Source: a bacterium (GTDB taxonomy: Bacteria; B130-G9). Taken from it: 6,513 nt of DNA. The position numbers and the translations under genes were made by a program. Every line of letters starts with the position of its first letter. Position 1 is the first letter of the stretch. A model generated the notes under the pieces. That model made no database searches. It had not been told where the DNA came from and saw only the letters and a list, made by a program, of their open reading frames with translations. Shown one piece after another: positions 1 to 5,881 of this stretch. The stretch is from positions 1 through 6,513 of the forward strand of contig DATLAJ010000045.1 in the NCBI GenBank assembly GCA_035527515.1, written 5' to 3'.

Positions 1-293
1 CAGCAGCGACGATTGGGGTGGGTGATAGCGCCACCGCTGCCGCCGCCGCGCAGACCGACCTCCAGGCCGCGTCGAACAAGACGTACAAGGCGATGGAAGG
101 GGGCTACCCCACGTCGACGACGCAGAAGGTGACGTTCAAGAGCAGCTTCGGTTCCAGCGACGCCAACTACGTCTGGAACGAGTGGGTGGTGAAGCAGGCG
201 ACGAGCACGATCTGTCTCAATCGGAAGGTCGAGAGCCTGGGGACGAAGAGCTCGGGCACTTGGACGCTCGAAGTTGACATTACGCTGTCATAG
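1..293 (+). CDS. Phage structural-type protein, C-terminal part (5' end outside window)
   Basis: The frame is open from the first base and ends with TAG at 291-293, giving about 97 visible residues. It is probably the C-terminal part of a longer protein. A GTG at 18-20 lies in this frame, but it has no convincing ribosome binding site and codons upstream of it are open, so I do not treat it as the start. Visible features are an IGVGDSATAAAAAQTDLQ segment, then KAMEGGYP, a FGSSDANYVWNEW block and LNRKVESLGTKSSGTW before a beta-rich end. From memory this block order (IGVG..., AQTDL, KAM..GYP, SDANF.WNEW, LNRKVESLGTK) recurs in small uncharacterised phage tail or structural proteins encoded just upstream of distal tail genes. 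The context agrees with that. The precise role, tail or decoration, is unknown. Confidence 0.7.
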   Translation, partial: AATIGVGDSATAAAAAQTDLQAASNKTYKAMEGGYPTSTTQKVTFKSSFGSSDANYVWNEWVVKQATSTICLNRKVESLGTKSSGTWTLEVDITLS

Positions 294-299
294 GAAGGG

Positions 300-363
300 G
301 CTCCGAAGGCGAGAGGTTCCCGTGCTCGCTTCTCGCCTTGGAGCTTGGCTGGAGTCATTTTTT
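300..363 (+). terminator. Long imperfect hairpin with downstream T-run, possible terminator or processing site
   Basis: Bases 300-314 pair with 331-344. Fourteen Watson-Crick pairs form, interrupted by a single bulged G at 305, around a 16-base loop at 315-330. Six T residues follow at 358-363, but they begin 13 bases after the stem, so this is not a textbook intrinsic terminator. It lies in the only sizeable gap in the window (294-396), between the stop of the upstream gene and the ribosome binding site of the next. It could terminate or attenuate late transcription after the upstream structural gene, or stabilise the 3' end of that mRNA. The stem is certain from the sequence; its function is inferred. 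Confidence 0.4.
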
Positions 364-396
364 GAGGCTTGGTAATCTTTAAAGAAAGGAAAACAA

Positions 397-618
397 ATGT
401 CCAAACTAAGTTTTGAGACGCTCACGGACACCGAAAAGATGGAAGCTGCTGACCTTTACCAAAAGCTAGAGGCAATTGATGCTGCCCTGGCCGACGTTCA
501 GAATGAACGAGCAGCCTTCGAGAGTAAGGCTCGGGACAAGGAGAACTTTCTACGCACTGAGCGGATGAAGGTGCAAAATACTCTCCGGGCCTTGAGACAA
601 GCAACAGTAGAGGAATAA
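397..618 (+). CDS. Small helical, coiled-coil-like phage protein (73 aa), function unknown
   Basis: Starts at ATG 397 with a clear ribosome binding site, GAAAGGA at 384-390, six bases upstream. It ends with TAA at 616-618. The product is highly charged and lacks proline and glycine, with Leu, Ala, Glu, Arg and Lys spread over nearly its full length (residues 10-68). This predicts one long helix or coiled coil, with no signal peptide and no membrane segment. It follows the intergenic hairpin and lies 9 bases before the DUF2341 gene, whose ribosome binding site overlaps this gene's stop codon, so the two are probably co-transcribed. I do not recognise the family. A tail assembly or chaperone-like role is conceivable only from position. 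Its A-rich upstream region differs from the G+C-rich genes further right. Confidence 0.75.
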   Translation: MSKLSFETLTDTEKMEAADLYQKLEAIDAALADVQNERAAFESKARDKENFLRTERMKVQNTLRALRQATVEE

Positions 619-627
619 GGAGACCGA

Positions 628-2703
628 ATGGCTTGGCTATCGGGGTATAGTTACCGCAAGCAGATAACCCTTAACGGCTCGACTGCTGGCGCACAGAGCG
701 ACTATCAACTCAAGCTGCTTCTGGGCGAAAGCTCAGGCGCTAGCGGCGAGGACGTGGATTGCGGTGCGAAATGCCAAGCTGACTTCGACGACATTCGCTT
801 TACCAAGGCTGACGGGACAACACTGCTCGACTACTGGATAGAGAGCATCACGGGCAGCACGCCAAACCAGCTAGCTACCATCTGGATTGAGTTCGATTCT
901 ATCCCCGCATCGCCTGATACCGCCACGTTCTATATGTACTACGGCAATGCAGGGGCAAGCGCAGTCACTTCTGGTGCGGCTACGTTCCTGTTCTTTGATG
1001 ATTTCGGCGGTGATTTATCTAAGTGGTCTGTAATAAGTGGGACATGGGCCGCCGACAGTGGCACTCTGAAACATACTGGACAAACTGGTGACAAGTATAT
1101 CCGCTCTGATCCCTATCAAGTAGCCGACGCACGGATTAGGTCACGCCTAAAGACAAGTTGCGCAAGCTCAACCCAGACAAACATGTTGATGGTAGGCGCA
1201 CGTGGTTATGCCCCAGCACAGTTTCACTATGCCGCTGGCCCTTGGGGAGCTCAGTCGGCAGAGCGCAATCGAATAGAAGAGGATGGCAGCCAAAGAGCCT
1301 ATACTGATTATTCATGGGATGCGGATACCTATATGGTTACGGAGTTTCGGCTGTATGGTGCCGCTCTATCTGCATACGTTAATGATGCTTATGAGATTTC
1401 ATGCTCGGATGATACATACCTCGATAGTGATTACATTGGGTTCAAGGGCAATCTCCCCACTGGGCAATATGGGTATGTGGATTGGGTTTTTGTGGCAAAG
1501 TATGCCGAAGCTGAACCGACCTGGGGCAGTTGGGGAGGAGAAGAGGAACTCACCCCGAAAACGTCCTCCGACAGTGGAAGCGGTGCCGAAGTATCGTCCC
1601 TTGCTGCAACACTCGTCCAGAGCGAAACCGGCGTTGGAACCGATGCACAGACGGCTTTACTTGCTGCAATTATCCACGCCGACTCAGGCGTTGGCGTAGA
1701 GGCCCTGGGCGACCGCGCGATTACGCTGGTGGAAGCTGCCGTAGGTGCTGAAATCACGAGTCTTGCCCGCACTCTATTCGACTCAGCCGTGGGAAGCGAG
1801 AACAGCTACCTGAAAATCCTGGAGGGCGTCAAGACCTCCAGCGACAGCGGCTCAGGTGTCGATGCGTCCGCCGCGATGGTTGTGTCCCATCTGAGGTCCG
1901 ATACAGGCGCAGCGACCGAGACTGTCGTGTCCCGAGCCCTATTTGCCAGGGAATACCCCGGTGGCGCGCTGGACTTGGCGAAGGCCCTCGTTGCTACGCT
2001 CCGCACAACGGACGAGGGCACAGGGAGTGAAGCTGCACGGCAGGCGGTGGTCATAGAATCCAGCGAAGCCGGCAGCGGTAGCGACGCTTCTGCACTCGTT
2101 GGCTCGTTGCTGGCACACGACACCGCCGTCGCAACTGAGGCTGTAACCGTTCTGGCTGCAATGGTCAGTCAGGATAGTGGCGTAGGCATAGAGAAAGTCC
2201 TGGCGTTTTTCCGACAGGTATTCGACGCTGGAGAAGGGCAAGAGATTGTCCAACTCGTCGGCCTTGTCGGCCGGCTGATGAAAGCCTTGCAGTACACCTC
2301 AGCGTACCGTCAGACTACAATCTATACCGCTGCGTACCGAAAGGTGAGGATATGGACAGGCACGAGAGAGGAGGAGCACATGGAAGTAACTAATGTATTC
2401 CCAAGGGGCGACGTGGTTCCGATTTACTACAATGTGGAGGACTGGCAGGGCAACTACATCGACCCCTCTGGGGGGTGCGTGTGTTCCCTTTGGCAGCCCG
2501 ATGGTACTATGGCGACGGACCTGGCTGACGAGGAGATTGACGAAGAGCCCATGACGAAGCTCGATACGGGCCAGTACGTCTATTACTACTACTCACGAGA
2601 TACTGACCCGAAAGAGTTCTTCAGGTCGCTTTGCACCGCCATTGATGGGACTGGCGACACCACGAAACGAACGTCGAAGAGTTGGAGCTTCCGACTGCAA
2701 TGA
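628..2703 (+). CDS. DUF2341 / jelly-roll tail fibre-like protein with long D-x-G-x-G repeat shaft (691 aa)
   Basis: Starts at ATG 628, with AAGGAGA at 617-623 four bases upstream; TGA is at 2701-2703. Residues 1-120 match the DUF2341 pattern: WLSGYSYRKQITL at the start, DFDDIRF, DYWIES, IWIEFDSIP and YMYYGNA. Residues 121-300 open with FFDDFGGDLSKW and close with DWVFVAKY...EPTWG, as in concanavalin/laminin-G-like jelly-roll domains that often follow DUF2341 and bind carbohydrate. Residues 315-545 hold about a dozen degenerate ~18-residue repeats. Residues 556-575 hold a short YTSAYRQ/YTAAYRK tandem. Residues 585-691 form a separate beta-rich module that may also be made alone from an internal start. 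No signal peptide is seen, consistent with a virion protein. Position beside the hub/tip gene suggests a tail fibre or adsorption protein. The domain call is strong; the virion role is inferred. Residues 120-300 use visibly more A/T-rich codons than the downstream genes. Confidence 0.8.
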   Translation: MAWLSGYSYRKQITLNGSTAGAQSDYQLKLLLGESSGASGEDVDCGAKCQADFDDIRFTKADGTTLLDYWIESITGSTPNQLATIWIEFDSIPASPDTATFYMYYGNAGASAVTSGAATFLFFDDFGGDLSKWSVISGTWAADSGTLKHTGQTGDKYIRSDPYQVADARIRSRLKTSCASSTQTNMLMVGARGYAPAQFHYAAGPWGAQSAERNRIEEDGSQRAYTDYSWDADTYMVTEFRLYGAALSAYVNDAYEISCSDDTYLDSDYIGFKGNLPTGQYGYVDWVFVAKYAEAEPTWGSWGGEEELTPKTSSDSGSGAEVSSLAATLVQSETGVGTDAQTALLAAIIHADSGVGVEALGDRAITLVEAAVGAEITSLARTLFDSAVGSENSYLKILEGVKTSSDSGSGVDASAAMVVSHLRSDTGAATETVVSRALFAREYPGGALDLAKALVATLRTTDEGTGSEAARQAVVIESSEAGSGSDASALVGSLLAHDTAVATEAVTVLAAMVSQDSGVGIEKVLAFFRQVFDAGEGQEIVQLVGLVGRLMKALQYTSAYRQTTIYTAAYRKVRIWTGTREEEHMEVTNVFPRGDVVPIYYNVEDWQGNYIDPSGGCVCSLWQPDGTMATDLADEEIDEEPMTKLDTGQYVYYYYSRDTDPKEFFRSLCTAIDGTGDTTKRTSKSWSFRLQ
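1570..2262 (+). repeat. Protein-level repeat array, ~18 residues per unit, in the DUF2341 protein
   Basis: Residues 315-545 contain repeated anchors of the form [D/E]-x-[G/A]-x-[G/A]-x-[E/D]. Examples are DSGSGAE, ETGVGTD, DSGVGVE, DSGSGVD, DEGTGSE, DSGVGIE and DAGEGQE. They fall near residues 315, 333, 352, 369, 385, 406, 425, 462, 479, 498, 516 and 533, with a weaker one near 441, and are separated by hydrophobic Ala/Leu/Val-rich stretches. Spacing is 16-21 residues. The nine-residue string KTSSDSGSG occurs twice, at 311 and 402. The copies have different codons, so this is an old duplication conserved as protein. It probably forms an extended shaft or spacer; that is inference. Confidence 0.75.
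2369..2382 (+). promoter_or_regulatory. Strong internal Shine-Dalgarno and in-frame ATG inside the DUF2341 gene
   Basis: AGGAGG at 2369-2374 is followed after five bases by ATG at 2380-2382. This ATG is codon 585 of the 691-codon frame. The motif and spacing are as good as, or better than, those of the independent genes in this window. It coincides with a domain boundary, after the aromatic YTSAYR/YTAAYR tandem. It may direct internal initiation, or be the remnant start of a formerly separate gene. Confidence 0.55.
2380..2703 (+). CDS. Possible nested product: C-terminal 107 aa module of the DUF2341 protein
   Basis: Shares frame and stop with the 691-residue protein and begins at its Met585, behind a near-ideal ribosome binding site. 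The module starts MEVTNVFPRGDVVPIYYNV, then has DWQGNYIDPSGG, LWQPDGTM, MTKLDTGQYVYYYY and a closing TGDTTKRTSKSWSFRLQ. This reads as a compact beta-sandwich-like domain. It resembles small stand-alone phage proteins in which a leading V-x-G-D-x-V strand is followed by a P-D-G turn and a G-x-Y-x-Y-x-Y strand; that resemblance is from memory. Two alternatives remain: it is only the C-terminal domain of the long protein, or it is made both fused and free. Its next neighbour begins at ATGA on its stop codon. Confidence 0.4.
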   Translation: MEVTNVFPRGDVVPIYYNVEDWQGNYIDPSGGCVCSLWQPDGTMATDLADEEIDEEPMTKLDTGQYVYYYYSRDTDPKEFFRSLCTAIDGTGDTTKRTSKSWSFRLQ

Positions 2704-4892
2704 GGTCTCTCTCGGCAACCCTGCTAGCTGAGCAGAAACAGATGAGCGTCACGCCGCTGGTGAAGCTCGTGCTGACGCATGGAGAAACCACGCATGAGTA
2801 CGACCTGACACGCATCCTCAAGCTGACGCACAACGAAGAGGCCTACAGTCACAAGCTCAGCGTCGTCCTGGAGAACGCCGACGGAGCTCTGAGCGCCCTG
2901 GACCTCAAGGGCTACAAGGCGGCGCTCAGTTTCGGCCTGGTGACGGGCGAAGGCGACGAGGTCTCCGCCTGTGCGCCTCAGTGGGTGCTCTGGCATCAAC
3001 TGGACTCGGCTCCGGGGCTGCTCAGGGCTGAGCTCACCTGTGTCGGAATCCCGAACCTATTGGCCGAGGACAGGGCCAGCGCCAAGTATCTCCCCGAGGC
3101 CAGCGACACCAAGACGGTCAAGACGCTCATTCAACAGATCTGCGGGGCCACGCTATCTTGTTTCAGCCATTGCAAGGCTTACGAGGTCGTCTTTGACAGC
3201 GAGGACTCGCTCATCGGCTCCTACTGTCCGAAGGATGGTTTCAGGGTCTACGTCAACGGGTCGCGGTTGGCAAGTCTGCGTCGGCTGATCGACTACACCC
3301 ATTGTGTCATGCGGTTTGCCGGCGACGGCAAGGTCCACATTCTGAACCCCACGATCACCGGCGAGGTCTACGACCAGGAGTACACGCTGGAGAGTGGCCA
3401 CACGTTTTTCTCCAAGGCGTACCGGCGGACGTTGGTCATGCCAAATTATCTCTCTGTCTCGACTCCAGAGGATGCGGAAACGGCCTACGCAGGGTATGCG
3501 AGCGACGAGGAATCTATCGACGCTCTCGGCTACGCAGTCAGGCAGTTCGAGCAATGCGCGCTAGTGAGCAACGCTCAGGCCGATGCCATCGCCGCGGCGA
3601 TCCTGTCGAAATATCGGCTGTGGTCCGAGCGGGGCGCTGCCAATGCGCCCATGAACGTCGGCGCCGAGATCTGGGATTATGTGAAAGTCACAGACCAGCG
3701 GCAAGAGGATTACCGGGTGGGCAACATCGGCTCCCTCACCAGGACGTACAACGCCGGTGAGCCAGGGCCGTCGGGCAGTCGCAGCCCTACCGAGTTCTCG
3801 CTGCGATTCAGCTTCGGCGGCTGGCTGTCCGTGCGCGCCCTCCTCTCCGACATTGAAACCTACCCTTCGGGCTTCGGCAACGCCGGCCAGGACTTGAGTC
3901 GCCTGAGCGTGAAAGACCTTTATGCCGAGAACATCACCGCCGAGAACATCGACATGGCATGGCTGGACCCGGACAACACGATTGACCTGAGCCAGATCGG
4001 TGATACCCTCGATAATCTTCCCGATGGCCAAGTGTACGCCAGGGTCAAGACGGTTCACATTGACGCCGAAGGCGGTATCAAGCTCGACGAGTATATCCTG
4101 TACGCCGAGGGGTACAACCCGAGCCTGAAAGAGCCAAAGATTAGCAAGCAGACGACAGCGCCAGAGGACCCAGAAGTAGGCGACCTGTGGCTGGACACTA
4201 GCGATATTCCCAACATGACCTACCGATGGTCGGGGGCCGCATGGCTACCGTTGGCAGCAACCAATCTGGACGTGCTACCGGACGGCAACATATACCAGCG
4301 CGTGAAGTCGGCAGCCCTGAGCTCCGATGGTCTGGTGCTGCTCGACCAAGTAAACATCGGCTCAGTCTACGACCTAGTGGCCAAGACGGACATTACGGCA
4401 CACCACGTCAAGCTCAGCTATTGCGTCGAGGACTCCGCGCATCAGACGGTTTCGAGCTACGACAAGGGATACTGGGACTCGAAGCCCGACGATATGGACG
4501 ACATCGACGACGGAGCGTACTGGAAAAAGGTCTACTACACCGAGATCTCAGCGGGCCACATCAAGGTCTATTCCGGGACCGTGTTTCAGGACGAGTGGTA
4601 TTCCGACGGGGCTGGCACAGAGATTGACGAGCGATATGGCATTACCATCGGAGGCGTGGGTGGGCTGATGTTCAAGTACGGCGGGACCCTTGCGGCTCGT
4701 CTTTATGCTGACTCGGCTACGCTGAGAATCAGTGCCGCTGGCCGCCCAATCGTCATGGTCGGGACGTGCCTACAGATTCCATCCTTCAACGCTTTCCCCT
4801 CTGCGACGTTCGGGCGAATGTTCGCGTATGCGGGAGACAACCGCTTCTGGGTATATCGTGGCGGGGCCTGGCACTACATGGCAGACGGATAG
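2700..4892 (+). CDS. Tail hub/tip-like protein with fibre-type C-terminal half (730 aa)
   Basis: I choose ATG 2700, which overlaps the upstream TGA as ATGA (4 bases) and suggests translational coupling. An in-frame TTG at 2682 would add six residues but has no better ribosome binding site. TAG ends it at 4892. Residues 1-390 look like a phage tail hub or tail-associated domain: TPLVKLVLTHGETTHEYDLTRI at the start, a VVLENADGALSALD segment, later YVNGSRLASLRRLIDYTHCVMRF and a beta-rich stretch ending near SLRFSFGGWLSV. Residues 409-418 carry a tandem AENITAENID typical of tail fibre and tip junctions. Residues 440-465 and 526-551 are an internal repeat. Between them, residues 488-515 contain PEDPEVGDLWLDT...YRWSGAAW, a short motif common in phage fibres. 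An acidic run lies near 597-604, and the end is aromatic (FWVYRGGAWHYMADG). Probably a structural protein at the tail tip that contacts the fibre-like neighbour. Exact family not confirmed. Confidence 0.7.
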   Translation: MRSLSATLLAEQKQMSVTPLVKLVLTHGETTHEYDLTRILKLTHNEEAYSHKLSVVLENADGALSALDLKGYKAALSFGLVTGEGDEVSACAPQWVLWHQLDSAPGLLRAELTCVGIPNLLAEDRASAKYLPEASDTKTVKTLIQQICGATLSCFSHCKAYEVVFDSEDSLIGSYCPKDGFRVYVNGSRLASLRRLIDYTHCVMRFAGDGKVHILNPTITGEVYDQEYTLESGHTFFSKAYRRTLVMPNYLSVSTPEDAETAYAGYASDEESIDALGYAVRQFEQCALVSNAQADAIAAAILSKYRLWSERGAANAPMNVGAEIWDYVKVTDQRQEDYRVGNIGSLTRTYNAGEPGPSGSRSPTEFSLRFSFGGWLSVRALLSDIETYPSGFGNAGQDLSRLSVKDLYAENITAENIDMAWLDPDNTIDLSQIGDTLDNLPDGQVYARVKTVHIDAEGGIKLDEYILYAEGYNPSLKEPKISKQTTAPEDPEVGDLWLDTSDIPNMTYRWSGAAWLPLAATNLDVLPDGNIYQRVKSAALSSDGLVLLDQVNIGSVYDLVAKTDITAHHVKLSYCVEDSAHQTVSSYDKGYWDSKPDDMDDIDDGAYWKKVYYTEISAGHIKVYSGTVFQDEWYSDGAGTEIDERYGITIGGVGGLMFKYGGTLAARLYADSATLRISAAGRPIVMVGTCLQIPSFNAFPSATFGRMFAYAGDNRFWVYRGGAWHYMADG
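4017..4352 (+). repeat. Duplicated LPDG-x-x-Y-x-RVK module within the tail hub/tip protein
   Basis: Residues 440-465 (4017-4094) and 526-551 (4275-4352) align over 26 positions without gaps, with 11 identities: LPDG, Y, RVK, a later G, and LD. The two copies flank the GDLWLD-type module, an 86-residue repeat period. The copies differ at DNA level, so the duplication is not recent. Confidence 0.6.
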
Positions 4893-4901
4893 GAGGGCGA
4901 G

Positions 4902-5195
4902 ATGGCAGAGGACTTTGAAATCTTCGATGTTACGAACGTGATTCTAAGTGAGGACAAGCTGATAGCTTGCCTCTTCGACGGACGCTATGGCTCTATCGCA
5001 ATCGTGTCGATAGTAGGTCCCGACAAGAAGGGAGCCTATCATCTCGATATGACCGAGCCCATGGATGCGATGCGGCTGTACTACCTGGACAAGTTCGGTC
5101 TCATGACCGAAGAGGATATGGACGCGGAGTTGGAGAAGCTCAACAAAGGCGAGAAGCGGAAGCTCTTGAACAAGCTCACACAGGAGCTCGGTTGA
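4902..5195 (+). CDS. Conserved-looking phage protein, 97 aa, function unknown
   Basis: ATG 4902 has a strong AGGAGGG at 4891-4897, which overlaps the TAG of the tail gene, so it follows in the same operon with a 9-base gap. The stop is TGA 5193-5195, sharing one base with the next gene's ATG (TGATG), a coupling arrangement. The N-terminal half (residues 1-50) looks like beta strands: FEIFDVTNVILSEDKLIACL, then GSIAIVSIVG and GAYHLDM. The C-terminal half (residues 52-97) looks helical and charged, ending ELEKLNKGEKRKLLNKLTQELG. No signal peptide, membrane segment or catalytic motif is visible. I do not recognise the family. Tight coupling to the peptidase-like gene suggests a partner or accessory role, which is inference. 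Confidence 0.75.
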   Translation: MAEDFEIFDVTNVILSEDKLIACLFDGRYGSIAIVSIVGPDKKGAYHLDMTEPMDAMRLYYLDKFGLMTEEDMDAELEKLNKGEKRKLLNKLTQELG

Positions 5196-5575
5196 TGGTC
5201 ATATCAGCGCTGAGGACGTGGTGGCGCGTGGCCAGGGCCTTGAGGACCCCGTTCGTGGTGAGCCTCGACCACTGGTACTACACCATGTCGATGCCCGATT
5301 GGAGGTCCCAGGTTGCGAATTACCTCGCGGAGCTCTTCATGCAGCCGTATCTCGCGGAGCTCTTCGACTGCGACGACTTCGCCCTGTGCCTCAAGGCGGC
5401 ATTCTCCAAGTCGAAGGTCAATGGCATCGGGCTCGTCTACGGTCGCTACAACCGGCGCTGGCACTGGTGGAACGTGGTCCTCGACAGCGGGGGGCTCGTG
5501 TTGCAGTTGGAGCCGCAGACTGGCACGTTCTTTTTCCGGAAGCGTGACTACTGGCCCTTGTTGGTCGTGATGTAG
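5195..5575 (+). CDS. Small papain-like cysteine peptidase-like protein (MOA C-terminal / 'lectin MOA-related' type), 126 aa
   Basis: ATG 5195 overlaps the preceding TGA by one base, and CAGGAG at 5181-5186 lies eight bases upstream. The open frame extends further upstream but only in the shadow of the previous gene. The stop is TAG 5573-5575. Visible motifs in order are LDHWYYTMSMPDW near residues 24-36, FDCDDFALCLKAAF with Cys59 as likely nucleophile, RRWHWWNVVLD with His90 and Asn93, and LQLEPQTGTFFF with Glu106 as possible third catalytic residue. Cys in a CDD/N[FY]A helix, then HxxN and an EPQT strand, is the layout I associate with phage proteins annotated lectin MOA-related. They resemble the cysteine protease domain of the Marasmius oreades agglutinin, whose catalytic triad is Cys-His-Glu. 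The lectin part is absent here. No signal peptide is evident. An 18-base direct repeat directly precedes Cys59. It could act in lysis, virion maturation or host-protein cleavage; function unproven. Confidence 0.65.
   Translation: MVISALRTWWRVARALRTPFVVSLDHWYYTMSMPDWRSQVANYLAELFMQPYLAELFDCDDFALCLKAAFSKSKVNGIGLVYGRYNRRWHWWNVVLDSGGLVLQLEPQTGTFFFRKRDYWPLLVVM
5321..5365 (+). repeat. 18-bp direct repeat, 27-bp period, just before the candidate catalytic Cys
   Basis: Bases 5321-5338 and 5348-5365 match at 17 of 18 positions (only the third base differs, C versus T) and are offset by exactly nine codons. They encode YLAELF twice, separated by MQP. Near identity at DNA level, including synonymous positions, points to a recent in-frame duplication, unlike the older repeats elsewhere in the window. 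Confidence 0.85.
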
Positions 5576-5584
5576 GAGGGTTCG

Positions 5585-5881
5585 ATGGTGAATGAGTCAG
5601 AAAACGAGCAGACGCCCGAGACTGAGGTTGGCCTGATCACACTGGCCGTCGTGAAGCCAGGGATGAAAATGACCCACGCCGTCCGGGGCCTCACCCCCTG
5701 GGAAGTCAGGGCGGCTCTCCAGGAAATGCTCGAGATAAGCGAGCGGACCATAATCCATCTTCAAGCGGAGCGTCTCGCTCTGGCAAGCCAGGCAGCTCCA
5801 GCGGAGGCGCCGGCGGGTCGCGGTGGCAGGCTTTTCGAGAAACTCCAGGCGAAGGGAGCGGGCGATGATGGAAGAAGATAG
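5585..5881 (+). CDS. Phage protein, 98 aa, function unknown
   Basis: ATG 5585 has AGGAGGG at 5574-5580, which overlaps the previous stop codon, with a four-base spacer. It ends with TAG 5879-5881, inside the beginning of the next gene (17-base overlap). Residues 1-14 are acidic and polar. Residues 15-25 look like a strand (VGLITLAVVKPG). Residues 37-67 form a likely amphipathic helix beginning TPWEVRAALQEML. The tail is Ala/Pro/Gly-rich and then basic. No membrane segment or known motif is seen and I do not recognise the family. The layout of a short strand plus helix plus disordered basic tail fits a small regulatory or assembly protein, but nothing in the sequence decides this. Confidence 0.7.
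   Translation: MVNESENEQTPETEVGLITLAVVKPGMKMTHAVRGLTPWEVRAALQEMLEISERTIIHLQAERLALASQAAPAEAPAGRGGRLFEKLQAKGAGDDGRR

Noticed and set aside
18-293. GTG at 18 as the true start of the first gene
   Set aside because: No ribosome binding site precedes it, and the frame is open upstream with residues (AATIG) that continue the family-like IGVG motif, so the gene begins outside the window.
345-380. Possible sigma70-like promoter (TTGGCT and TAATCT) before the 397 gene
   Set aside because: The spacing between the two boxes is about 22 bases and the -35 match is poor, so there is not enough to call it.
2682-2699. TTG at 2682 as the start of the tail hub/tip gene
   Set aside because: ATG at 2700 in the same frame forms a standard ATGA overlap with the upstream stop, and the TTG has no better ribosome binding site.
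3153-4058. Long minus-strand open frames opposite the tail hub/tip gene
   Set aside because: They have no recognisable motifs, are antisense to a well-supported protein, and are explained by high G+C codon structure.
4700-4892. Diversity-generating retroelement variable region at the tail tip C-terminus
   Set aside because: The aromatic end (FWVYRGGAWHYMADG) is suggestive, but no template repeat or reverse transcriptase is visible in the window.
5823-5864. ATG at 5823 as the start of the coiled-coil membrane protein
   Set aside because: It lies deep in the preceding gene and adds a basic segment read from that gene's other frame. ATG 5865 has a good AAGGGAG upstream.
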